From contig CATKHK010000056.1 in the NCBI GenBank assembly GCA_949751835.1, forward strand, positions 124,001 through 188,000: 64,000 nucleotides of DNA, in the 5' to 3' direction. Positions 1 to 12,136 of the stretch are shown here, in pieces. The notes below the pieces were generated by a model. That model worked only from the letters and a program-made list of their open reading frames with translations. It did not search any database and was not told the DNA's origin. Numbering within the stretch: position 1 is the stretch's first letter; each line of letters starts with the position of its first letter. The DNA is from Blepharisma japonicum. Taxonomy: Eukaryota > Ciliophora > Heterotrichea > Heterotrichida > Blepharismidae. Both the position numbers and the translations under genes were made by a program.

Positions 1-432
1 GATTTTTTAAAATTAGTATCAGATGATTTGAAAATCCGATGGTTTGAAGAATTGAGTTCTAATGATAATTATTTACATTTCGGGACTTATGTTGCTGCTA
101 ATATTATATATATAGAAGCTAAATATATTTCAGTTACTCCTGCTAATATAGGGACTGTACTTGCATATTCAAATTATATAGGAAATGAAACAGCACTTCA
201 AGATACTTTTGGGATTAATTATGATATTGTAGATCAAGATTCAAAAGACACCATAAAGAGAGAACTGAATAAACTTATTTATGTGACTGTTATATTTTCT
301 TCAGCATTGATTTTGCTTTATATATTTTTTTATCTTCCTTTTATTTATTCTGAAAAATCTTCATTGTCAAAGCTGAAATTATTAATGTCAATTATAAAAA
401 ATTCAGGTGATTTGGTCTCTGAAAAGCTGTAA
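1..432 (+). CDS. TmcB/C-like receptor, 3' end only (array copy 1)
   Basis: This is the C-terminal 143 codons of a gene whose start lies left of the window. The open frame runs from base 1 to the TAA at 430-432. It aligns with the ends of the five complete copies: a soluble stretch containing the shared YIGNETA motif near base 175, then a last hydrophobic span (about bases 275-350) ending in YLPFIY, and a short tail. In the YVA-N-IY-EA stretch it is closest to copy 6, the last of the array. Same strand and same spacing as the other copies. The function (membrane receptor) is inferred from the full-length neighbours. Confidence 0.85.
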   Translation, partial: DFLKLVSDDLKIRWFEELSSNDNYLHFGTYVAANIIYIEAKYISVTPANIGTVLAYSNYIGNETALQDTFGINYDIVDQDSKDTIKRELNKLIYVTVIFSSALILLYIFFYLPFIYSEKSSLSKLKLLMSIIKNSGDLVSEKL

Positions 433-1419
433 CTTTAATATATTAGCATATATATTTTAATTAACTAAATGTGCTTTCAACGGTATTAATTTTTCTTTTT
501 AAGTTAAAAGATAAATTTCCATTTTAAATGTATTCAGCATTTGCGAAGTTTATCTAATTTATGATATGATTATATGTGATTCTTTAAATTAAAAATTTGA
601 TTAGCAATAGCATAATTTAATCTAATTTAAAAACTCCCTTTAAATCTTGGTATCAAAAATTAGAGATTATAAGAAAATATTTTTTACGCAAATTTATTTA
701 TATTAAACAAATAAAAAATAAAATGACTAATTAAAACCCCATAATCAAATTTATTTATGTCTTAAAATGCTAAACATATATATTGCTTTATTTCTAAGGT
801 AGATAGTTTTGATCTTGGCTATATGAAAATAGTTAGATACAAACCTTCCAAAATAATACGGTAGCTGAACTCTTTGCCAGCATCGCAGACTACTGCTATC
901 AGATCTTTTAATCATTGACTGAATAATGGTCATCTCTCATAAGCATCCTGCAGATTACTCAAATATTGTTTACTTATTATAAGATCAATTCCCAAGGTCT
1001 GTGCTCCACTTTAGTTGTTTATCTATTAGGGCTGGATAATTCTACTGAGAACCAACTTATGTATAAAATCACAGAAAAAGGAATGGCTTTTGTAGAGAAA
1101 CAATTCCAAACAGCACATTTATTGTCGGTCCATACATGAAATTCTCTTCTTTCATAATTATTTTGCTATTTCTTTTGTAAGTATTTCTTCTGAATTTGTT
1201 ATAAAAATTAATTTCTGTTATAGATTCCTTTTAAAACAGAGCATTCAAAAAATAAATTAAGCAGATCAAATCCCTATATTAATTTAATACTTCTATGAAA
1301 GAAATGGTAGGCATAAAGTTTCATTAACAGTAAACTTAAATAATATCATGCAAGATAGAAATTCTTTAGCAGAAAATCATTGAAAAAAAAAAGTTTCCAT
1401 GTTAATGTTATAATAATAA
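433..1419. other. intergenic, array spacer 1-2
   Basis: AT-rich spacer. The stretch from about 780 to 1160 is less AT-rich than its surroundings and holds a TGA-as-Trp open frame on the plus strand (about 925-1157) with no start codon; it may be a gene remnant. A 60-codon minus-strand frame at 751-933 shows no recognisable protein. Nothing else is seen. Confidence 0.4.
1397..1403 (+). promoter_or_regulatory. CCATGTT element upstream of array copy 2
   Basis: CCATGTT, preceded by an A-run, sits with its ATG 21 nt before the CDS start. The same word occurs at nearly the same distance before copies 3 and 4. The ATG inside it leads in this copy straight to stop codons, so it is unlikely to be the real start. 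A promoter or transcription-start element is an inference from conservation alone. Confidence 0.3.
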
Positions 1420-4400
1420 ATGCTTTTAGAATTGCATGAAAAATTTTTTGAAGGTACAGAAATCAACAATCTACAACCAAAACAATCTTCTTTTGAAAAA
1501 CAAAAAATTCTAATATTCAAATTATTTGGAAAGATTTTTCAGTCAAAATATAATAGTGGCTATAAGATAAGATCTCAGCTATTAATTGAAGCTTTATTTA
1601 ATTTCACAATAACCCTTCAAATGATGAGCCTAACTTGGTATCCAGACATGGAAATTTCAGACTGAAATCGTTATATAGCCTTCTGAGACATCATAAGCTA
1701 TTTTAACCTTAACAACTTTTGCGGGACTTTTGAAGCTACGGTATATTGCTTCCATGGAGTAAATTCCATATTGTCCCTTTGTGGAGGTTTGCTGTTGTTA
1801 ATGTTTATCTCTAATTATCTGAACCTAAAATTTCCTCAAATTTTGGTACAAATTTTGAAGAATTTATTATCGGCTTCGGTGACGCTGTTATATATACCTT
1901 CTTTAATAGAACTTTCGATGGTTTTCAAATATTCAACATTTAACTATGATAAAATTTTTGAATTTTCAGGGAAAAAAAATTCAGATTTGCTTAATTATGG
2001 GATTTCAGGGTCAATTTTCGTAATTATTTACATGGCTTTCTTAATTATTATGGCCTATCTTCGAGAATTATTTGCTTCAGATGTGAGGCATGCTTTTTGA
2101 GATAAAAATTTAACTGTAAGAGCTCATTCGTCAGTCGATATAAAAATGCTGACTTTTAAGACTTTTATGAGCATTTCTTATGTTTTATTTAGAAATGTAA
2201 GCATTGCTATATATCAGATTATTTGCATGCTAGCTTCGTTATGGATATTTCTGGAATTCATAGTAAAATTACCATATTACAGTACAGCTGAAAATTCAAT
2301 AAAATCATGTAAAATGCTTATTGTATCAGTGTCATTATTAGCGATTTTATTGGGTACGGCTATGGATGATGCAGGAGTTCCATTCATGTTGAATTTTTTC
2401 TTACAGCCTATCATTATAGTCATTAATTGTTGATTTGTAAATTTCCGAGTCAATTCTATTAAAAAATCTGAAATTAATTTTGCAAATCAATATGATTTTG
2501 AAAGAACTATCAGACATTTGCTTTGCAATAGGCATTTAGAGAAAAAAATACAAGTTATCAATTATTTTACAGCCTGCTATATTAACAAAGCACTAATTAA
2601 AGACAAATTGCTTATAATTTGGGAGGCAAATTTTTGTTCTTTTTCTTTGAAAGATGAAAGATTAGCAAGAATAAAATTAACAAAAATAAATTCAGTAAAT
2701 TCTACACTGGAAGGGAGCATACAAGAATGAAGGGCACTAAAAAATATTGATGAAAGGGATAGCTCTTCAGTCGATGCTCATTATATAGAATATTTAGAAG
2801 ACTTTAATGAAGCCAAGCGCTTTGATCAAGAAATTTGCTATGCATTTATAGACTTATGGTCTGAATTTTCAGAAAGAATTCCCAAATATAAAAAAATCTA
2901 TCATCATTCTATTAGAAGTTCTGATTTATTAGCGAGCCTTAAAAAATTTTATGCTAAACTTGTATCAAAATATAAACACCCAGAGCTTTATGATCTTTAT
3001 ATATCTTTTCTTGAAAATATTTTAGGAGAAATTGATGAAGCTGGAATAATAAATAGAATGAAAGGAAACATAAATCACCAAGTGAGTTTTTCAACTATTT
3101 ATGATACTAAGATGAGCTCTTATGAAGAAAATAACGGAATTATACTTATTTCAGCGAATGAAAATTCTTTTGGCATGATTACCTATACAAATGATAGGGC
3201 TGCTCAATTATTAAAAGGTACAAGTGCAGATATAATTGGGACTCAATTAAGCTTCTACATTCCAAGCCCTTATAACTACAATCATGATGAACATTTAAGA
3301 AATTTATATATTAACTACACTAGTGAAGAAGTCCTTAAAAGAGGGCAATTTTTCCTTCAAAACACACTTGGGTATTTAGTAGAATGCAAATTTCTTATAA
3401 AATTAACAGCATTTCATAATAATGCATATTTTTTAGTGACTTTAACAACAAGAAAAACAAATCGGCAGCTTGCCCTCATATCTGAGGAAGGGGTTGTATA
3501 TAATACTACAGATCTTTTCCCTCATTTTATAGGAGCCACCACAAATAGCATCAGAAATTACTGTATATCAGATTTTATTCCTGGTCTAAATATATCAGAA
3601 ATGAAACTTTATGAGCCATTAATTATTCAGCAAAAAAGCAAAAAGCTAGCAATAGTCCATATTATAAAAGAACTGAAAACAACAACGATTCATATGCTCC
3701 TACTAATTCATGATGAAAAGGAAATAAAAATATGAAAAGAAGGACAAGATATTGACCAAATAGAATATTTTAAAAAAATCCAAGTCAGCCAAGAGGAAAA
3801 AATGGGGCAAGAGCTGCCAGTAAAACATTTACAGCACTCAATAACCTTTCGATTTCAAAAATTTTTTACAAATGATGATAATCAAAAAGAAGAATCGAAA
3901 GAAATAGAGCGTCATAGGCTTCTCAATGAAGTTTCTAAAGAAAACTGTAAAAGTATAGAAAATACTGATGAGAAATCGACAACAAACATGCAAGGGAGCA
4001 GCATATCAAGCTCGTCATCAAGTAAGATTTATTCAGCAATTGCTCAGAGATGCATAGAAAGCTTATCAAGAAATTTAATACATTTTCAATGAATTTTGCT
4101 ATTTTGTGTAATTTTTATTTAGATGTTGGCTGCAATTGGAACAAATATAGCAGTTTTAGCATATATATATCAAGATACTTCTCATACAAACTCTCTTAAT
4201 GTTTTCTCTCATTTTGGAAATATAATATTCCATTTAGCGAATTCTGCAGATTTAGCAAGATCAATAGATTCTGAAAAAGTAGCGAATATTTATAATATTA
4301 CTCGGGATCTTGAATATTTTAACTACACTATTAACCAGTTAAAACAGCTAAGAGGTTATATTTTAACTGACTATAATGATTGAAGCTACTGCTCAAGCTC

Positions 4401-5664
4401 TTCAATAATAACAGATAATGTGATACCTGTGTGGATGTTTGATCCTTTGCCTCACATAGAAAAATTTAATTTTTATGATGAAGTTGGAATATTTATCAAG
4501 CATGGAGATAACTTAATAAACATGATTAGTCAAAATAAAACATATTCAAACGCCGAAGCTAAGTTTTTTGCTTTAAATAGCTTTGGATATACATTTGAAT
4601 TTACACAAGATGCTATGAAAACTTTGGTTAACTGCGAAGTAAGCAGGGCCAAGGAAATAGGAAAGCACATTTCATCGTGAATACTTGCAGGAATTTTAAT
4701 ACTAGTGATTTTTATGGGAATTTTAGCAGGGTATGTAATTTATATGAATAGAAACTATGATAAATTTTGAAATTTTGTAATAAAAATTTCTCAGTCTTCT
4801 TATCTTGATCGAAGAACGACATGCATTGAAAGACTTTCAAGGGTGCATGGGATTGATTATAAGCAAGATAGCAATATGGAGTATTGCAGAAATAAAAAAG
4901 TTGCAAGAAAAGTAAAATCTAGAATATATATAAGGTATCTCTGGAGACTGTTAATGTTTTTAATTATAGCTTCCAGCTATTATATTATTTTGAATTTTTA
5001 CTTATATGAGCTATGTGAGAATTTTTTGATTCATAGGCCTAAACTACTATTAAGCCTTATTTCAAAAAGAGCACTTCTATCTCGAATGAGCTTATTTGCA
5101 AGAGATATTTCTTCTCAAAGCTCTCTAAGGTGGATGCCAAAGTCATATGGACTTGCAAACTCAAAATTAGAATTTCTTTCAAGTAACGAAGAGTTTAAAT
5201 ATGCAAACTCTGAAATAAGAAACAAAAATTTTTTAAAATTATTGACACATAACATGAAAAAAAAATTTTTTGAAGCATGGGATACTGATGATCATTATTT
5301 ACACCTAGGAACTTATGCAGCTTCCAACATCATGTATATCGATGCTAAATTTGTGTCAACCAGCTCTGTAGGCTTGTCGAGCGTTACTCAATTTGAATAT
5401 TATATAGGAAATGAAACTGCCCTTCAAAATGCTATGGGAATCGATTATGACATTATAGACCATGATTCAAAAAATGTAATACAAAAAGAATTAAATTTAA
5501 TCATATATGTGACGATTATTTTTTCATCAGCTTTAGTTTTACTGTTTTTATTTTTTTATTTGCCTTTTATTCAAAATGAAAAATGCCAGTTGAAAAAGTT
5601 AAAAGTATTGATAACAATTGTACCTAGTGCCAGAACGGATTCTAAAAGTGAAAAAATGATTTAA
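1420..5664 (+). CDS. TmcB/C-like multi-span PAS receptor (array copy 2)
   Basis: Encodes 1,409 residues in one frame with TGA read as Trp and one 15-nt intron (4108-4122). Order of parts: about seven or eight hydrophobic spans (residues 55-345); the conserved NLT-RAHSSVD signature near residue 230; a helical TPR-like region (about 345-550); a PAS domain (about 560-680, with the N-x-x-A-x-x-L-L-K-G core and IPSPYxYxHD); a Ser/acidic linker; a span around residue 890; an ectodomain; two spans near 1,085 and 1,165; a second ectodomain with YIGNETA; a last span. Ciliate and Dictyostelium 'tiny macrocysts' B/C proteins share the PAS plus TPR-like arrangement, so a sensory membrane role is likely but inferred. 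Copy 2 has Q where the others have W in the PAS motif GWFFLQN. It shares NTLGYLVEC and TDLFP with copy 6. Confidence 0.85.
4108..4122 (+). other. 15-nt intron of array copy 2
   Basis: GTAATTTTTATTTAG lies between a TGT (Cys) codon and ATG TTG GCT. Phase 0. If retained it is read as four codons followed by an in-frame TAG. The other four complete copies have a 15-nt GT...AG intron at the identical site. Confidence 0.92.
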
Positions 5665-6699
5665 GTACATATAAAATGCAGAAATGTGTTCAACCTTACT
5701 GAATGATTAATAAACGTAATAATTTTAATAAGCATATTTATATAAGAAATTTATTATTAGATAAAACTAACCTAATTATTAAGGTTGAAAAAAATCTAAA
5801 ATATAGGATTAGTGAATCCCCTTAGCTTATTATTTCTTTAAGACTGGAATATTTTGAATGAATTTTCATAAAATCCTTCTATGCTCAAAGGTTTTATATT
5901 TTTTACCAATATAATAAAATGGAATGCAATTCTTTAGTTGGCTTTTTAAAAGAAATCTGTAGATAAGTGTTCTTGCTGGCAATTGACAAATGCTTATTTT
6001 CGAAATCTGGTTTCTGTAACAAAAAAACTTTTGAAATTTGGTATTTAACAACTCCCTAATTCTGATCAATATCAAGTAAATAAATTGCTAGCAATTCTAT
6101 CATTAATTATAAGCTATTTAAAAATTAAAAATAAATAAAGAATTTATTCTAAAACAAATTTTATTATAACTTTGTCTACTTCATACCTATTCTAATAATA
6201 TTTCTTTTTAATTTTATAATTAAGGTAATCCTTAAAATTATCCAAATTTTTATAATCAATACAAGTATGTCATACATTATTTAAACTCGCATCTCGATTG
6301 TACAATATTATCATAAATAAATTATTTCTTTACTTTTATTTCGTATCAAATAAAAATTAATATTTTAAATTAAAATTAATAATTCTTAAATGAACTTTAT
6401 TTTTATTTTTTAATATTTTCTTTATTACCAAATTTTCTTCTCACTCTGAACTATTGTATCTACTAAAATTTTTATAAATAATATCATGATAGTAGCCCTA
6501 ATTTGCTTCATTTGCGATATTTTTAATTTTTATGTATAGCTATCATTTTGATAATATAATGGATGGCACTTAAAGAGTAGATAACTAAAGAAAAGTATTG
6601 ACAAGGGAGTTATATTTTGCTAACATTGTAATAAAAAATAATTGTTTCTGACTATAAATCGCAAAAAAAAAGATAAGTCCATGTTGATTTATATAATAA
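5665..6699. other. intergenic, array spacer 2-3
   Basis: About 1 kb of very AT-rich DNA. A 69-codon minus-strand frame at 5866-6075 has no recognisable relatives and is treated as chance. The last 20 bases carry the CCATGTT element. Nothing else is seen. Confidence 0.5.
6679..6685 (+). promoter_or_regulatory. CCATGTT element upstream of array copy 3
   Basis: Same A-run plus CCATGTT as before copy 2; its ATG is 19 nt before the CDS start and out of frame with it. Regulatory meaning is inferred from conservation only. Confidence 0.3.
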
Positions 6700-9600
6700 A
6701 TGCTATTAGATTTAAACGAAGAGATATTCGAAAACGATGGGATCAGAAAACTGAAGCCTAAAAAATCCCAGCTTGAAAAACAAAAACTGAGAATTTTCAA
6801 GTTGTTTGGGAAGATATTTAAATCAAATTTCATGAATCACTATCAAATAAGATCTCAAATTATTATGGAAGCTACACTCAATGCCATTGTAACTTTTCAA
6901 ATGATAGCTTTAACATGGTATCCTGACATAGGGATTACCAGATGAGATCATTATTCATCATTCTGGAGATTTATCAGTTATTTCAACATAAACAATTTTT
7001 GTGCTATTTCCAGCATTACTGACTATTGCTTCCACAGCACTTTTTCCATTTTAGGCTACTGCAGCTGCACAATTTTAGTAATTTTTCTTTTGAGTTTCAC
7101 AAAAATAAAAATCCCAAAATTTTTTATATGAATCCTTAGGACCTTACTATCAATTTGAGTGACAGTATTATTTATTCCTTCAATGATTGAACTTGCTATG
7201 ATTTTTAAATATTCAGCTTTTAGTTGTGATAAGATTGACGAATGAATTGATAATAAAAATCCTTCATCAATGGATTATGGGCCTGGAGGGATACTCTTAA
7301 GTACTTTTTATATTATTTTCTTATTTTTTATGGCTGTTTTTTGGGAGTTGTTTTCTGCAGATATCCGGCATACTTTTGGTGAAAAAAATTTAACTGCAAG
7401 AGCTCACTCTTCAGTTGACTTGATGCTTTTGACATTTAGAACTGTTTTGAGCATATCATACGTATTATTTGGAAATATAGGAATTATTAAATATCAGATA
7501 GTCTTTTTAATTTGCTCATTGTGTATTTATTTACAATTTTTAGCAAAGCTGCCTTATTTCAACAAAATAGCAAACTGCATAAAATCATGCAAAATATTTT
7601 CAGTCTCGTTGGCATTTATATCAGTTTTATTAGCGACTCTTATTGATGATGCCGGGATTGCCTTCATGCTAAACCTTTTTATGCAGCCTGTAGCAATTGT
7701 AATAAATATATGACTCGTAAATAAGAGAACTAGCTCTATTCTCAATTCAAAAATAGATTTTCAAGATCAGTATAGTTTTGAGCAAACTATACGACGCTTG
7801 CTTTGTGATAAAAATTTAGAAAATAAAATGCAAGTGATTGATTTTTTCTTAGCCTTATATGACATAAAAAAACTAGTTAAAGATAAATTACTGATTATTT
7901 GGGAAGTCAACTTTTGTTCTTATTCTATAAGAGACGAAAGGCTTGCAAGGATAAAGCTAACTAAAATAAATAAGGCAATTTTTACACTTGAAGGGTGTAT
8001 ACAAGAATGAATAACACAGAAAAACATAGATAAAAGAGATAAATCGTCAAATGATGCTCATTATATACGATACCTTGAAGATCTGAATAAAGTGAGGCAA
8101 ATGGATAACGAAATCTGTTTTGAATTAATTGATTTGTGGTCAGAGTTTTCAGATAAAGTTCCAGAGTACGGTAAAATATATCATCTTTCAATGAGAAGTT
8201 CATATCAGTTAGCAAATCTCAAAGACTTCTATGAAAAATTAGTAATAAAATACAAGCATATTGAGCTTTATGACCTTTATATTACTTTTTTAGAAAATGT
8301 TTTAGGAGAAACAGACCAAACTAATATGATATATCGGCTGAAGAGCGGTATCAGCCGACAAATGAGTTTTTCAACGGCTTATGATTCAAGATTTGGTACT
8401 GAAGAAAATTCTGGTATTATGCTTGTATCTGCAAATGAAGACTCATTTGGCATAATTACATATGCAAATGAAAAAACTTCTCAACTATTAAAAGGGACTA
8501 TGTCTGACTTAATAGGAAGCCATTTGCATTATTATGTCCCAGATCCTTATGCGTATAGCCATGATAATTATATGAAAGAATACTGTAGAAAATACAAATC
8601 CGAAGAAATAACACATAAAGGATGATTTTTCCTCCAAAATTCACTAGGCAATTTAATTGAGTGCGGACTTCTCATTAAATTGACAGCTTTTCATAATAAT
8701 ACTTACTTTATAGTTAATTTAACACCAAGAATTACAAATAGGCAATTTGCTTTAATTTCTGAAGAGGGGCTTATATATAATAGTACCGAACTTTTCTCTT
8801 ATTATATAGGAGCAAATAAATCAAGTGTCAAAAATTGTTATATCTCTGATATTGTCCCCGGTTTAGACATTTCATCAATGACTCTTTTTGAACCAGTCTT
8901 AATACGGCAAAAAGGACAAAAATTTGCAATAATCCACACAGTCAAAGAAGTTGTAGAGACAAAAATTCATAAAATTATTGTTGCCCATGATGAAAAAGAA
9001 ATAAAATTATGGAAAAAGGGCCAAGAAATAGATCAAATTGAGTATTTTGACAAAATACATATAGATGTTGATGAACAAGTAAAATTAAATCATGATTCTT
9101 ATTTAAAAGTCCCAGACAGTACTCCAAATGTGAGATTCCAGAAAGCTATTGCTTTTAGATCTCTAGATAATGAAAAAAGTGAAGAAAAAGACACAGAATG
9201 TCGTGGGCTTCTTGATGAATCCATGAGAGATAATTCGAGACACTTAGATAATAATGAAGAAAAATCAGTATCAAATCTGCAAGGAAGCAGCATGGCAAGC
9301 TCTTCAACCTGTAATTTTTATTTAGCTATTGCAAATAAAAGTATAGAATCACTGACAATAAAACTGAAACTTTTTCAGCGCATCTTGCTTTTTTGTGTAT
9401 ATTTTATATAGATTTTGGCTGTAATCGCTTCAAATATAGCAGTTCTTGCTTATATATATGAGGTCTCATCCCATTCAAGCCACCTGAATGTGTTTTCTCA
9501 CATGGGCAGCATAATGTTCCATTTAGCATATACAGCCGATTTAGCAAGATCTATAGACTCTGAAAAAAAATCTGGGATTTACAATTTAACGAGGGATTTA

Positions 9601-10953
9601 GGATATCTCAACAACACAATAATTGAATTAAAAAAATTGAGGAATTATATTTTAGATGACTATGATGAATGAAGCTATTGTGACAGCTCATCAATAGTAG
9701 TAAAAGAAGAAATCCCTGTTTGGATTTTTGAGCCTTCAGTTCATATAGAAAAATTCAATTTTTACGATGAAGTCGGCCTATTTATAAAGCATGGAGACAA
9801 TTTAATTAATTTGATAAGCAATAACCTTACTTATACAAATATTGATGTCAAATTCTTTGGAATTAACTGCTTTGGGTTGACATTTAAAATTACCCAGAGT
9901 GCAATGCAAGGTTTGGTGGATTGTGAAGTGCATAGGGTTACTGATATTAAAAACGAAATAACATCATGAATATTTTTTGGACTTGGGCTGCTAGGAATTT
10001 TTGTAGCCATACTAATTGGGTATGTGATTTATATGACAAAAAAATATGATCAATTCTGAAACTTCATCAAAAAAATACTGCATCGATCTTATCTTGACTT
10101 AAAGGCTACCTATATTGAAAGACTATCAAAAATACATGGAATTGATTATGAATCAGACCAAAATCAAGATCACCACAGGTCTAAAAGGCAGTCTAAACAA
10201 ATAAAGACTCGGATTTATTTAAAATATATCTGAAGGCTTTCCATATTTCTAGTTATAGCTTCTTGCTATTTTTTTATATTAAAATTTCATTTATATGAAC
10301 AATGTGAAAATTATTTGATAAACAGACCAAGACTTCTATTAAATCTTATATCAAAAAGAACACAGTTAACCCGTATGAGCGTCTTTGCAAGAGATATTGC
10401 TTCTAATAGCATTTTGAGATGGGTTCCTAAATCTTATGCAGTTGCAAACTCGAAAACTGAATTCAAACTAAGTAATGCAGAATTTAAAATCCTTAACACC
10501 AAAATCAGAGAAAAAAATTTTTTGAATTTAATGACAGATGACATGAAAAAAAAAATTTTCGAGGTTTGAGATACAAATAATGATCATATACAGCAAGGAA
10601 CTTATGCAGCTTGCAATCTCATGCATATTGATTCAAAATTTATCTCAACGGCAGAACCAGGAACGGCTAATGTTATTCAATTTGGGTATTATATAGGAAA
10701 TGAAACAGCTGTACAAGAAGTGTTAGGAATTGATTATGATATTATAGATAAAGACTCAAAGGATGTTATTAATAATCAGCTAAATTTGTTGATTTGGGTG
10801 ACAGCAGTGTTTTCTTCGGCTTTAGTTTTGTTGTTTACATTTTTTTATCTGCCTTTCATATATAGAGAAAAAAATGTATTAGCGAATCTAAAAGTATTAA
10901 TACAAATTATACCAAGTTCACGTGTAGATTTGAGAGATGAAAAATGGCTTTAA
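6700..10953 (+). CDS. TmcB/C-like multi-span PAS receptor (array copy 3)
   Basis: Encodes 1,412 residues, same domain order as copy 2, with the 15-nt intron at 9397-9411. The start ATG opens MLLDLNEE, shared with copies 4 and 5. The PAS region spans about residues 575-680 (SANEDSFGIITYANEK core). Its GWFFLQN motif has Trp encoded by TGA at 8623-8625 where copies 4, 5 and 6 have TGG, direct evidence for the code. Another conserved Trp, after KKKIFE (10567-10569), is TGA here and TGG in copy 2. No disruption is seen over more than 4.2 kb, so it looks functional. It belongs to the inner, mutually most similar group (copies 3, 4 and 5). Confidence 0.85.
9397..9411 (+). other. 15-nt intron of array copy 3
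   Basis: GTATATTTTATATAG, phase 0, immediately after a TGT codon inside the membrane span that follows the linker; homologous in place to the introns of the other copies. Confidence 0.92.
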
Positions 10954-11303
10954 ATTATTATAATTATTTTAACACTGATAAAATTCTGACTGAATTAAAT
11001 GCTTGAACTATTCCCATTAAGAATTTGAATTAGCTTTTCATTTCTTTGAAAAATAATTAAATTAAAATTTAGTAGAATGGATAGCTTAGTTGAGCTCTAA
11101 ACAATGGAAAATTCCTTTCTTTATAATAGTTTAATGAATGCATAAAAACTTAAAATTATGTGTGCCAAATAATCTTTTTTATTTTTACCTACAGACATTT
11201 TAAGTAATACAAAACTTTAATATTAAAAAACTCCTTTACTCAAATTACATAAAAGCATATTTGATCTTAACTCGCGCGATTACGCTGAATTAGCTTTTTC
11301 ATT

Positions 11304-11540
11304 ATGGAAACCCAAGTTTCAAGACTGAGGCCCCTAAGCCATTCATATCATGATGTTACAATCATGACACCTAGGGAAAACGATGCTACTAAGACTAGCA
11401 AAGATAGTGCGGGAGATAGCTTGTTTCAGAGCTCAATGATAGTGGACGCTTTACATTATATATTAATTAAGCTTATGAATTATCATTTTCAAACAAAAAA
11501 TTATAAATATTTGCTAGGGAGTTTATTTAGCGATATTTAA
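11304..11540 (+). CDS. possible small gene or gene fragment
   Basis: A 78-codon frame from ATG to TAA. The first half is Ser/Thr/Asp-rich (METQVSRLRPLSHSYHD) and its DNA is less AT-rich than the spacer around it, as for coding DNA here. The second half becomes Lys/Tyr/Leu-rich and AT-rich, more like non-coding sequence, so the frame may run out of a real or decayed coding piece. No family is recognised. It could be a remnant left in the array or a chance frame. Confidence 0.25.
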   Translation: METQVSRLRPLSHSYHDVTIMTPRENDATKTSKDSAGDSLFQSSMIVDALHYILIKLMNYHFQTKNYKYLLGSLFSDI

Positions 11541-12114
11541 ACAATCCAAAGTTATTTTAAAGTATTTTTGCGACTTTTTAAACACTTAAAAATATTACTA
11601 AATAAAATTAAGAAAATTATTTAAAATTTTGGCACTTTTAAAAACATATGAAAATTTCTAATACTCTAATAAGCACTAAGAATATTTAAGTATTTGTAAA
11701 TCTGAATGCTAGAAATCCTTTTATCTTTTCTTTTTTTTACCTTTTAATTAATAAATCCCTTTTTAATTGATTCAAAAATATTTAAATTAGGTTTGCTAAA
11801 GATTAAATAATTAAGTCAATCTCATATAAATGTATTAAAAAATTCGCATTGCTTTTTTAAAATAAAATTGACAATTTTCTCTTTTAAAAAATTACTCTAA
11901 AATTTTTTTAAAATAATTATAAGCAATGATCGTTCTTAATAGAATCAAAATAAGCAAGTGGTATTAGAAATAGTAGATTATATTCTTTTTAATTTATATG
12001 AATAGCTTTAAAAAGATTATTAATTCAAGAAAATGCATGCTAAGGAAATTTCGTCTATAAACTCTATATTATTAGATAGTCATTTCTTACTGGAAATTGT
12101 TTAAAATAGAGCAG

Positions 12115-12121
12115 CCATGTT
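12115..12121 (+). promoter_or_regulatory. CCATGTT element upstream of array copy 4
   Basis: Third occurrence of CCATGTT, its ATG 20 nt before the CDS start. Copies 5 and 6 lack a clear match, so it is not needed for every copy. Confidence 0.3.
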
Positions 12122-12136
12122 GATTATTAAAATTTA

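Larger units (their letters stand above)
10954..12136. other. intergenic, array spacer 3-4
   Basis: The longest spacer of the array. Bases 11270-11460 are visibly less AT-rich and carry a short open frame listed separately. The rest is AT-rich with long A and T runs and no recognisable gene. The CCATGTT element lies just before the next gene. Confidence 0.5.

Noticed and set aside
4712-4906. 64-codon minus-strand frame opposite a membrane span of array copy 2
   Set aside because: It lies wholly within the receptor gene and has no equivalent in the other copies.
5866-6075. 69-codon minus-strand frame in spacer 2-3
   Set aside because: AT-driven amino-acid content, no relatives in the other spacers, no recognisable domain.
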